Positions 1 through 5,495 of a DNA stretch of 5,495 bases are shown here, piece by piece. The first letter of the stretch is position 1. Each line of letters starts with the position of its first letter. Source of the stretch: Verrucomicrobiia bacterium (GTDB taxonomy: Bacteria; Verrucomicrobiota; Verrucomicrobiae; Limisphaerales; UBA11358); assembly GCA_030042375.1 (NCBI GenBank), contig JASHZU010000413.1:1-5495 (forward strand). The letters are read 5' to 3'. The notes under the pieces were generated by a model that saw only the letters and a program-made list of their open reading frames with translations, had not been told where the DNA came from and did not search any database. The position numbers were made by a program, and so were the translations under genes.

Positions 1-296
1 GGGATGGCTCCAATCACCAGTTTGCCCACGGCTTCGCCTTTGCACTCATCCACGCAACGCTGGGCATCGGCGAGGTTCGCCAGAATCTGGCGTGCGGAAC
101 CCAGGAAACGTTTTCCCGCCTCGGTCAACACCACGGAACGCGGCAGGCGGTCAAACAGCGGCTGGCCCACTTCATCCTCCAGCTTCTGGATTTGTTGACT
201 TAACGAAGGCTGCGACACATGGACCTTGTCGGCTGCGCGCGAAAAGTTTGCCTCTTCGGCAACGGCGACAAAATATCGCAACTGGTGAATTTCCAT
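1..296 (-). CDS. oxyR: LysR-type regulator, probable OxyR peroxide sensor (N-terminal part, cut by window edge)
   Basis: Reads leftward from the ATG at 296-294 and runs off the window after 98 codons. The protein begins [20 protein letters not shown] and carries the LysR winged helix-turn-helix at about residues 1-60. The recognition helix shows [10 protein letters not shown] (27-36), followed by KLEDEVG (38-44), LFDR (47-50) and the wing motif LTEAG (57-61), then the start of the linker helix. These are standard LysR landmarks in the right order and place, which also fixes the start. OxyR is the cytoplasmic thiol-based H2O2 sensor that activates catalase, peroxiredoxin and Dps genes. Its redox cysteines lie beyond the window edge, so the OxyR assignment rests on the N-terminal style plus the OxyR-spaced operator over the start codon. 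That operator predicts autorepression. Other LysR regulators cannot be excluded; the LysR family call is near certain and the OxyR call probable. Confidence 0.9.
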   Translation of the reverse strand, partial: MEIHQLRYFVAVAEEANFSRAADKVHVSQPSLSQQIQKLEDEVGQPLFDRLPRSVVLTEAGKRFLGSARQILANLADAQRCVDECKGEAVGKLVIGAI

Positions 297-331
297 AGGC
301 ACCACCTATCACATGGATAGGAACTAAGTAT
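295..331. promoter_or_regulatory. OxyR-type tetramer operator, site 1 (overlaps the oxyR start)
   Basis: Four tetranucleotide blocks are separated by exactly 7 nt each: ATAG (295-298), CTAT (306-309), ATAG (317-320), GTAT (328-331). This is the architecture described for E. coli OxyR, four ATAG elements in adjacent major grooves bound by a tetramer; only the last block departs, by one base (GTAT for CTAT). The element overlaps the start codon of the LysR gene, so the promoter of that gene must lie to the right. Binding here would repress it, the usual LysR and OxyR autoregulatory geometry. The site could also activate rightward transcription. Block spacing is seen directly; the identity of the bound protein is inferred. 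Confidence 0.8.
302..307 (-). promoter_or_regulatory. Probable ribosome binding site of the oxyR-like gene
   Basis: On the minus strand AGGTGG lies 5 nt before the ATG at 296 and matches AGGAGG at five of six positions. It supports this start. It also lies inside the OxyR-type operator, so a bound regulator would cover the ribosome site in the DNA and block transcript elongation or initiation there. Confidence 0.5.
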
Positions 332-619
332 TTCTTTTCTTATTAGTAAACGCCTAAAAAGGACACTGGCCATCTTATGCGATTTAAAACGCTCAAGCAA
401 ACATTTGAATGTGACAAAACAACCGAAGCGAAGACGAAAATGAAAACGAACATCAATACAACCGGGGTCCGAATTGCCATAAGTTTTGAAGCGTCGGTCC
501 ATTTCCCTGCCGCCATTCCCACCCCGCCGGCCATGCCGCGTTTTCATTTCAAACTATTATTTATTCATCACCGGCAGGCGATGGCTTATGACCGCTTCCG
601 GCAATGGGCGGGACCAACC

Positions 620-656
620 ATAGGCGACTCCTATCGCCATCATAGGAACTAAGTAT
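620..656. promoter_or_regulatory. OxyR-type tetramer operator, site 2 (upstream of the HAF-repeat gene)
   Basis: The same block series occurs here: ATAG (620-623), CTAT (631-634), ATAG (642-645), GTAT (653-656), all 7 nt apart. It matches site 1 at 29 of 37 positions, including the identical last half ATAGGAACTAAGTAT, with the mismatches concentrated in the first two spacers. It lies 222 bp upstream of the ATG of the HAF-repeat gene, in the same orientation as site 1. Retention of the exact spacing and blocks while the spacers diverge points to functional conservation. Its target could be the downstream gene, an unannotated transcript, or looping to site 1, whose centre is 325 bp away. Confidence 0.75.
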
Positions 657-846
657 ATCACCTTTTTGAATCTACCCGCGTCTCATCAAAACGAAATGGT
701 TACGGTTATGCAACTAAAGATGAACCAACAACGATTTGGGGGGCCGCAAATTTGCAAGCGTTTGTGGAGGAGCGCCCTCGCCGGCTTTTCTCGCCGCGTC
801 CCACCATACGGCGGGCAAACAGACCCAAAGTCTGCAATCAACCAAA

Positions 847-866
847 CAAATAACAACCAAATAACA
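847..866 (+). repeat. Short direct repeat in the A/C-rich leader of the HAF-repeat gene
   Basis: CAAATAACA occurs at 847-855 and again at 858-866, an 11-nt period. The surrounding 835-878 is A/C-rich and lacks a Shine-Dalgarno motif before the ATG at 879. It may be an unstructured leader that helps ribosome access, or simple low-complexity sequence. Confidence 0.4.
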
Positions 867-878
867 GCGCACAAAACT

Positions 879-1787
879 ATGAAACCACATCCCACATCCC
901 ATCATCGAGCCTGTACAAAATACGGCATTGCCCTGGCCCTCGGACTTACCGTCCTGGCCTTCCTGACAGCGCCGGCCTATGCCGGACAACAGTATTCGTT
1001 TCGCAACCTGGTCTATCCGGGCGACAACTTCCTCCAGTTGCTGGGCGTCAACAACGCGGACCGCATTGTCGGTTATCACAACTCCTCGAATTTCGTGGGG
1101 TTAACACTCACGCTGCCGGACACCTTCACGCTGGAGAATTTCCCCGGCGCAGCACAAACGCAGGTGGTCGGCATCAACAATAACAAGGTTTTCACCACGG
1201 ACGGCTTTTACATTGATGACGGTAACACCAACCATGGGTTTATGGAATCCAACGGAATGTTCATTACCGTGGATTTCCCCGGCACATCATTTAACCAACT
1301 GCTCGGTGTCAACAATTACAACCAGGCGGCGGGATATTATGCCGATACCAACGGCAATTTTCATCCTTATATCTATAACGCCGGCAGCCAGGTATTTCTC
1401 TCGCTGACACTTCCCGGTGCCGTGAGCGCGCAAGCCACGGGTATCAACAATAAACAAATCATCTGCGGTTTTTACATTGACTCCACCAATATCAACCACG
1501 GCTTTGTTTTGACCTCCCAGGGCGAACTCCAAACGTTGAACTATCCGAATTCCATGTTTACCCAGGCACTCGGGATAAATAATGCCGACCAGGTCGTAGG
1601 CTCTTATCTCGACACAAACAGCCTAAGTCATGGTTTCGTTTATGACAACGGCCACTGGACTTCCGTAGATGACCCCGAAGGTGTGGGCACAACCGTCGCC
1701 AATGGAATCAATGATCACGGCCAATTGGTCGGTTTTTATGTGGATACCAACCTGAACACGGACGGGTTTGTAGCCAGCCCGAAATGA
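879..1787 (+). CDS. Exported HAF-repeat (six-repeat, beta-propeller-like) protein
   Basis: A 302-residue protein. The ATG at 879 is chosen because it gives a textbook signal peptide: a basic, His-rich n-region (1-14), a hydrophobic core (about 15-31) and cleavage at APAYA|GQQ after residue 35. An in-frame TTG at 666 would put 71 unconvincing residues before it. No Shine-Dalgarno is visible. The mature part is built of six repeats of 42-46 residues, each with a pattern like F-x-x-L-x-Y/F-P-G, then G-I/V-N-N near the middle, G-F/Y-Y-x-D-T/S-N, and HGF-V near the end. This is the extracellular HAF repeat type, named for a short motif of the repeat. Six units suggest a closed propeller (inference). 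The molecular function is unknown; adhesion or ligand binding in the periplasm or outside the cell is possible. There is no C-terminal PEP-CTERM or other anchor; the protein ends FVASPK. An OxyR-type operator lies 222 bp upstream and a terminator 100 bp after the stop. Confidence 0.9.
   Translation: MKPHPTSHHRACTKYGIALALGLTVLAFLTAPAYAGQQYSFRNLVYPGDNFLQLLGVNNADRIVGYHNSSNFVGLTLTLPDTFTLENFPGAAQTQVVGINNNKVFTTDGFYIDDGNTNHGFMESNGMFITVDFPGTSFNQLLGVNNYNQAAGYYADTNGNFHPYIYNAGSQVFLSLTLPGAVSAQATGINNKQIICGFYIDSTNINHGFVLTSQGELQTLNYPNSMFTQALGINNADQVVGSYLDTNSLSHGFVYDNGHWTSVDDPEGVGTTVANGINDHGQLVGFYVDTNLNTDGFVASPK
999..1784 (+). repeat. Six tandem HAF-type protein repeats
   Basis: Repeats by residue of the protein starting at 879: 41-82, 83-127, 128-172, 173-216, 217-259, 260-302. 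The central signature reads GVNNADRIVGY, GINNNKVFTTDGFY, GVNNYNQAAGYY, GINNKQIICGFY, GINNADQVVGSY and GINDHGQLVGFY. Repeats 2, 4 and 5 keep HGF. Repeat 3 has HPY, repeat 6 has DGF, and repeat 1 is the shortest and most divergent. The array fills the entire mature protein and ends at its last residue, so it appears complete. Confidence 0.85.
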
Positions 1788-1808
1788 CGGGAATTTGTCG
1801 GAGAATGG

Positions 1809-1832
1809 ATGGCGGCTGGACGCGGCCGCCAT
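1809..1832 (+). other. GC-rich hairpin after the HAF-repeat gene
   Basis: ATGGCGGC (1809-1816) pairs perfectly with GCCGCCAT (1825-1832) across an 8-nt loop, 21 nt after the stop codon. It is followed by a C-run, not a T-run, so it is not an intrinsic terminator by itself. It could protect the 3' end of the mRNA. Confidence 0.5.
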
Positions 1833-1886
1833 TCCCCCCTCTCCGGCAAGGGTTTATCCGAGTTCGGGCGGGGTGTTAATTTTCTA

Positions 1887-1913
1887 GACAGCTTCAAAAG
1901 CTGTCCGTTTTTT
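1887..1913 (+). terminator. Intrinsic terminator of the HAF-repeat gene
   Basis: GACAGCTT (1887-1894) and AAGCTGTC (1898-1905) form a perfect 8-bp stem with a CAA loop. CG and six T (1908-1913) follow, with a second T-run at 1917-1921. It lies 100 bp after the stop of the HAF-repeat gene, has the right orientation to end that transcript, and separates it from the kinase operon starting at 2041. Confidence 0.85.
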
Positions 1914-1915
1914 CA

Positions 1916-1960
1916 GTTTTTAGGCAGGAATATCCATCAGGTAATCCATTGCCTATAAAC
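1916..1960. repeat. Imperfect inverted repeat upstream of the kinase operon
   Basis: GTTTTTAGGCA (1916-1926) and TGCCTATAAAC (1950-1960) are reverse complements at 10 of 11 positions; the mismatch is 1920/1956. They are separated by 23 nt. The repeat lies just past the terminator and 80 bp before the kinase start, where an operator or promoter would be expected. The right arm contains TATAAA (1954-1959), a possible -10, but no good -35 is seen 17 nt upstream. Confidence 0.45.
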
Positions 1961-2040
1961 AGCTTGCGTTCAGACTCCGCAGGATTTAAGCAGGGCCTTG
2001 GGTGGAATAGAAACTGCTCAAACCGGTTCATTCTAGACTC

Positions 2041-3714
2041 ATGAATAATGGCCACACCAAACCCGACGACCTGGAACCGGATGCACTTTCTCAATTAGTG
2101 GTCGAGCAGTTGCCAGTAGGGATTTTTCGCAAAGACGTGGAGGGGCGCTATATTTTCGTCAATTCCGAATTCTGCAAGCTCCGGGGCAAAACCCGGGAGG
2201 AAATCCTTGGGCGGAGGCCGGATGAACTCGCGGTCAGCGCCGCCCGGGATGCCCATGAGGCAGGACTGCTGAAAGGCGGGACGAAAGACCACCAGGAAAT
2301 CATGCGCACCGGCGAATTGATTGAGGTGGAAGAAGCCTACTCTCGTCCGAACGGCGAAGAATTCTTTTTACATGTGGTCAAGTGCGCGGCGTTTGATGCC
2401 GGCGGCAATATCGTGGGCACACAGGGCATCATGATGGATAACATGCTCAACAAGCGGGCGGAAGCCGCCCTGGCCTATGAGCGCGACCTCTTAAACACTC
2501 TCATGACCTGTTCCGAGGACAGAATTTATTTCAAAGACCTTGAATCTAAATTTGTTCGCGTCAGCACGAGCATGATTACGCCGTTTAAAGTGGAAAAGCC
2601 CTCCGACTTGATTGGCAAGAGTGACCGGGATTTTTTTTCCGAAGAACATGGTTCGGCTGCTTTGGAAGATGAGCGGAAGATTATCAAAACGGGCGAGCCC
2701 CTGGTAGGCAAGGTGGAAAAGGAAACCTGGCCGGACGGCAGCGTCACCTGGGCGCTTACGACCAAAATGCCCATGCGCAATGCCGACGGCAAAATCGTCG
2801 GCACGTTTGGCATCTCCAAGGACATCACAGCCCTGAAAGAAGCCGAGGGAAAACTCGAACAGGTTCACCGGCAATTGGTGGATGCTTCGCGCCAGGCCGG
2901 CATGGCCGAGGTGGCAACCAGCGTTTTGCACAACGTGGGGAATGTTTTAAACAGCGTGAATGTTTCCAGTTCGGTGATTGCGGACAAAATCCGGAAATCG
3001 AGGGCAAGCAGCCTGACCAAGGTGGTGGCCCTGATCAAGGAGCATGAAAGCAACCTGGGAGATTTCTTCGCCAACGATGCCAAGGGGAAACAGTTACCAG
3101 CTTACCTGGCCAGCCTGGCCACCCACCTGGAGAAAGAACAAAATGAAATCATGGAGGAAGTGAAATCCCTGGCCGGCAATATCATGCACATCAAGGATAT
3201 TGTCACGACCCAGCAGAACTATGCCAAAACTGTTGGCGTGGTGGAAAACCTGCCGGTGGCAGGGCTGGTCGAAGATGCTTTGCAGTTAAACAAAGGCGCG
3301 CTGACCCGCCATAATATAAAAATCGTGCGCGACTTTGCGGATGTTCCGCCGGTGATTACCGAGAAACACAAAGTGCTCCAGATCCTCGTCAATCTCATTC
3401 GCAACGCCAAGTATGCCTGCGATGATTTGGGAACAGGCGACAAACAAATCACCCTGCGGGTTTCCAATGGCGATGGCCGCGTCAAAATCTCCGTGATTGA
3501 TAACGGCATCGGCATTGCGCCGGAAAATTTAACGCGCATTTTCAACCATGGCTTTACCACGCGCAAAGAAGGGCATGGCTTCGGGCTGCATAACGGTGCG
3601 ATTGTGGCCAAGGAACTGGGCGGGGCGCTGTCGGCATCCAGCGAGGGAACAGGGCGCGGCGCTACCTTTACTTTGGAACTTCCGGTTAACACCAAGAAAA
3701 CAGGCAACGTATGA
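2041..3714 (+). CDS. Soluble PAS-PAS sensor histidine kinase with atypical HNVGN H-box
   Basis: 557 residues with no membrane segment, so a cytoplasmic kinase. Two PAS domains with PAC-like ends occupy about 16-135 ([29 protein letters not shown]) and 150-265 ([10 protein letters not shown]). A short coiled coil (264-290) leads into the phosphoacceptor region [17 protein letters not shown] with His297. H297 is followed by N rather than the usual E or D. The catalytic domain has the N-box NLIRNAKYA (N455), G1 DNGIGI (D487), an F-box-like IFNHGFTT (500-507) and G2 GHGFGLHNG (511-519), so ATP binding looks intact. The distance from H297 to N455 is 158 residues, against 117 in the hybrid kinase next door, because the helical hairpin is enlarged (about 314-385). 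The ligand of the PAS domains is not visible in the sequence. No Shine-Dalgarno is seen, but PAS1 starts soon after this ATG. Its stop overlaps the next start (ATGA), implying translational coupling and a shared pathway. Confidence 0.93.
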   Translation: MNNGHTKPDDLEPDALSQLVVEQLPVGIFRKDVEGRYIFVNSEFCKLRGKTREEILGRRPDELAVSAARDAHEAGLLKGGTKDHQEIMRTGELIEVEEAYSRPNGEEFFLHVVKCAAFDAGGNIVGTQGIMMDNMLNKRAEAALAYERDLLNTLMTCSEDRIYFKDLESKFVRVSTSMITPFKVEKPSDLIGKSDRDFFSEEHGSAALEDERKIIKTGEPLVGKVEKETWPDGSVTWALTTKMPMRNADGKIVGTFGISKDITALKEAEGKLEQVHRQLVDASRQAGMAEVATSVLHNVGNVLNSVNVSSSVIADKIRKSRASSLTKVVALIKEHESNLGDFFANDAKGKQLPAYLASLATHLEKEQNEIMEEVKSLAGNIMHIKDIVTTQQNYAKTVGVVENLPVAGLVEDALQLNKGALTRHNIKIVRDFADVPPVITEKHKVLQILVNLIRNAKYACDDLGTGDKQITLRVSNGDGRVKISVIDNGIGIAPENLTRIFNHGFTTRKEGHGFGLHNGAIVAKELGGALSASSEGTGRGATFTLELPVNTKKTGNV

Positions 3715-5495
3715 GCACCTCAAATAATGACGCGAATCATCGCATCCTTGTCATTGACGATAACAAGGCTATTCACGAAGACTTCAAAAAAATCCTGGGG
3801 AAGAAAGCCGCGGAGACGGACTTTTTGACCAAAGCGGAAGCCCAATTATTTGGCAGCGAAGTGGTGAAATCGGAGCTGCCCCACTTTGAAATTGATTCGG
3901 CTTTGCAGGGACAGGAAGGGCTCCAGGCGATTGAGAAAAGTCTCCAGGAAGGGCGACCTTATGCCATGGCGTTTGTGGACGTGCGCATGCCTCCGGGCTG
4001 GGACGGCGTCGAAACCACCTCGCAAATCTGGCAAAAATATCCCGACCTGCAAGTGGTCATCTGCACCGCCTATTCGGATTATTCATGGGAAGACATGCTA
4101 AAAAAGCTCGGCTATTCCGACCGGCTGGTGATTTTGAAAAAGCCTTTCGACAACATCGAAGTGCTACAACTGGCGATTTCGATGACTGAAAAATGGCATC
4201 TCTATTTCCAGGCAAAGCTGCGCCTCGAAGACCTGGAAAAAATGGTGCATGAGCGGACCGCTGAATTGGAAAAAACCAACCTGGACCTGGCCACGGCGAA
4301 CAACCTTTTGAAGATCGCTACCGAAAAGGCCCAGCACATGGCTGAAGGCGCCCTGGTGGCCAATAAAGCCAAGAGCGAATTTCTCGCGAATATGAGCCAT
4401 GAAATCCGCACCCCAATGAATGGCGTCGTGGGCATGGCTAACTTGCTTCTGGACACTCCGCTCACAGCCGAGCAACGCGATTATGTCCAGACCATCCAGG
4501 TGAGCGCCGATGCGCTGCTGGTGATTATCAACGACATCCTGGATTTCTCGAAAATCGAAGCGGGCAAAATGTCCATTGAGCACGTGGAATTTGATTTGCG
4601 CCAGACAGTCAAAGGCGCCATTGAACTGCTCGCGCCACGCGCCCGGGAGAAAAAACTGGCGCTCGAGTATTCCATCGCGCCGGAGATTGGAGGTCAGCTC
4701 ATTGGCGATCCCTCGCGGCTGCGGCAGGTGCTGCTCAATCTTTTGGGCAACGCCGTTAAGTTTACTTCGAAGGGCGCGGTGACGCTGGAAATCACGCAAC
4801 TTGGGCAAACCGGGGATGAATCGCACCTGCGCTTTTCCATCCACGACACAGGCATCGGGATGTCGGAGGAAACCCAAAAGAAATTATTCCAATCGTTTAC
4901 CCAGGCGGACACGTCCACGACGCGGAAATTTGGCGGCACCGGCCTGGGCCTGGCGATATGCAAGCGGTTGACCGAGCTCATGGGCGGCGAAATCGGCGTC
5001 GAAAGCGTTACCGGCAAGGGTTCGACATTTTGGTTCACGTTGCGGCTGCCGAGACAAAAAGCGATGGCGGCACTCCCTCCGCCCTCCAGCCCTCAATTAA
5101 TCAATGCGGATGCCTCGAATGTGCTCAACGGAATTGAAGTCCTGCTGGGCGAAGACAACCAGATCAGCCAGTTTGTCGAAATGCGGCAACTGTCAAAAAT
5201 CGGCTGCCGCGTAGATGTGGCGGCCAACGGCATCGAAGTGTTGGATGCCTGGCGCCAGAAAAAATATCGGGTCATTTTAATGGATTGCCAGATGCCCCAA
5301 ATGGACGGCTATGAAGCCGTCCAAAAAATCCGCGAAATCGAACGCGCGGAAAATCTTCCACGCACCCACATCATCGCGCTCACCGCTTGCGCCATGGAAG
5401 GCGACCGCGAACTGTGCATGGCCGCCGGTATGGACGGCTATGTCTCCAAGCCATTTAAGGAAGAGGAATTGAAAGAAGCCTTAATCAAGGCAACG
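3711..5495 (+). CDS. Hybrid histidine kinase REC-HisKA-HATPase-REC (C-terminus beyond window)
   Basis: Open for 595 codons from the ATG at 3711, overlapping the previous stop by 4 nt, with no stop before the edge. An N-terminal receiver (about 10-155) has acidic D16/D17, phosphoacceptor D90 (FVDVRMP), T119 (CTAY) and K144 in KKPF. It carries roughly 28 extra residues between helix 1 and strand 2. A coiled coil (about 165-215) joins it to a canonical HisKA domain with H230 in [11 protein letters not shown]. The ATPase domain has the N-box [10 protein letters not shown] (N347), G1 DTGIGM (D379) and G2 [13 protein letters not shown] (408-420). After a proline-rich linker comes a second, ordinary receiver with E481/D482, D525 ([10 protein letters not shown]), T558 and K580 in SKPF. 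All phosphotransfer residues are present. It probably takes phosphate from the upstream kinase through D90 and relays H230 to D525; an HPt domain or a separate output regulator would be needed further on. The protein is soluble, with no output domain within the window. Confidence 0.93.
   Translation, partial: MSTSNNDANHRILVIDDNKAIHEDFKKILGKKAAETDFLTKAEAQLFGSEVVKSELPHFEIDSALQGQEGLQAIEKSLQEGRPYAMAFVDVRMPPGWDGVETTSQIWQKYPDLQVVICTAYSDYSWEDMLKKLGYSDRLVILKKPFDNIEVLQLAISMTEKWHLYFQAKLRLEDLEKMVHERTAELEKTNLDLATANNLLKIATEKAQHMAEGALVANKAKSEFLANMSHEIRTPMNGVVGMANLLLDTPLTAEQRDYVQTIQVSADALLVIINDILDFSKIEAGKMSIEHVEFDLRQTVKGAIELLAPRAREKKLALEYSIAPEIGGQLIGDPSRLRQVLLNLLGNAVKFTSKGAVTLEITQLGQTGDESHLRFSIHDTGIGMSEETQKKLFQSFTQADTSTTRKFGGTGLGLAICKRLTELMGGEIGVESVTGKGSTFWFTLRLPRQKAMAALPPPSSPQLINADASNVLNGIEVLLGEDNQISQFVEMRQLSKIGCRVDVAANGIEVLDAWRQKKYRVILMDCQMPQMDGYEAVQKIREIERAENLPRTHIIALTACAMEGDRELCMAAGMDGYVSKPFKEEELKEALIKAT

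Larger units (their letters stand above)
297..878. other. Intergenic region between divergent genes
   Basis: This 582-bp gap holds the two OxyR-type operators (295-331 and 620-656) and an A/C-rich leader before 879. Between the operators (332-619) I see no convincing gene. A 91-codon open frame at 377-652 has unconvincing composition and ends inside operator 2. There is no strong hairpin followed by a T-run in this stretch. Sequence just right of site 1 (332-350) is AT-rich and includes TATTAG at 341-346, a weak candidate -10 for rightward transcription. A perfect 10-bp palindrome, GCAAATTTGC, lies at 746-755. No confident sigma-70 promoter can be named from inspection. Confidence 0.6.

Noticed and set aside
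200..547. 115-codon leftward frame overlapping the LysR gene
   Set aside because: It overlaps the conserved helix-turn-helix coding sequence in another frame and shows no domain.
525..550. Possible terminator (CGGC-CAT-GCCG hairpin followed by TTTT) for a small RNA from operator 1
   Set aside because: The stem is only 4 bp and the T-run is short and interrupted, so it is too weak to call.
377..652. 91-codon rightward open frame between the operators
   Set aside because: No recognisable domain, unusual composition, no ribosome site, and its end lies inside the OxyR-type operator. Probably chance.
666..878. Extension of the HAF-repeat gene to an upstream TTG start
   Set aside because: The added 71 residues look non-coding and would bury the clear signal peptide that begins at 879.
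1882..2038. Repeat of TTCTAGAC at 1882-1889 and 2031-2038
   Set aside because: An 8-nt match 149 bp apart with unrelated flanks; one copy is partly inside the terminator stem. No sign of a mobile element or attachment site.
2491..2931. 146-codon leftward frame opposite PAS2 of the first kinase
   Set aside because: A shadow of the kinase gene with no domain features of its own.
4164..4877. Long leftward frame (237 codons) opposite the hybrid kinase
   Set aside because: It is antisense to the conserved HisKA and ATPase motifs; its length follows from the codon use of the real gene.
1..5495. CRISPR arrays, tRNA or rRNA genes, insertion sequences, phage or defence genes
   Set aside because: None seen: no regular spaced repeats, no transposase or integrase motifs, and no tRNA-like folds found by inspection.

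Overview
The window looks like chromosomal DNA from a free-living Gram-negative bacterium. A soil or freshwater Verrucomicrobiota (or possibly Acidobacteriota) member is the best guess. This rests on a secreted HAF-repeat protein, soluble multi-PAS and hybrid histidine kinases, moderate GC content, and the absence of Shine-Dalgarno sequences before two of the three genes whose starts lie in open sequence. It is an inference from gene style only; no marker gene is present.

Left end (1-331): the first 98 codons of a leftward LysR-type regulator, very probably OxyR. Its start codon overlaps a four-block element, ATAG-N7-CTAT-N7-ATAG-N7-GTAT, which has the spacing of the OxyR tetramer operator. 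A second copy with the same spacing and orientation lies at 620-656, in front of the next gene. The 582-bp gap between the two divergent genes (297-878) otherwise holds no convincing gene.

Middle (879-1960): a rightward gene for an exported protein with a clear signal peptide and six HAF-type repeats, probably a beta-propeller-like fold. It is followed by a GC-rich hairpin, a well-formed intrinsic terminator at 1887-1913, and an imperfect inverted repeat at 1916-1960.

Right half (2041-5495): a two-gene signalling operon joined by an ATGA overlap. The first gene is a soluble PAS-PAS histidine kinase with the atypical H-box LHNVGN and a long helical hairpin. The second, open at the right edge, is a hybrid kinase with the order REC (enlarged, atypical) - coiled coil - HisKA - HATPase - REC. 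The simplest reading is a phosphorelay in which the first kinase feeds the N-terminal receiver of the second. No output domain or HPt module lies inside the window.

The most unusual item is the pair of near-identical OxyR-type operators flanking an apparently empty 288-bp stretch. This suggests a peroxide-responsive input to the HAF-repeat gene, an unannotated small RNA, or DNA looping at oxyR.
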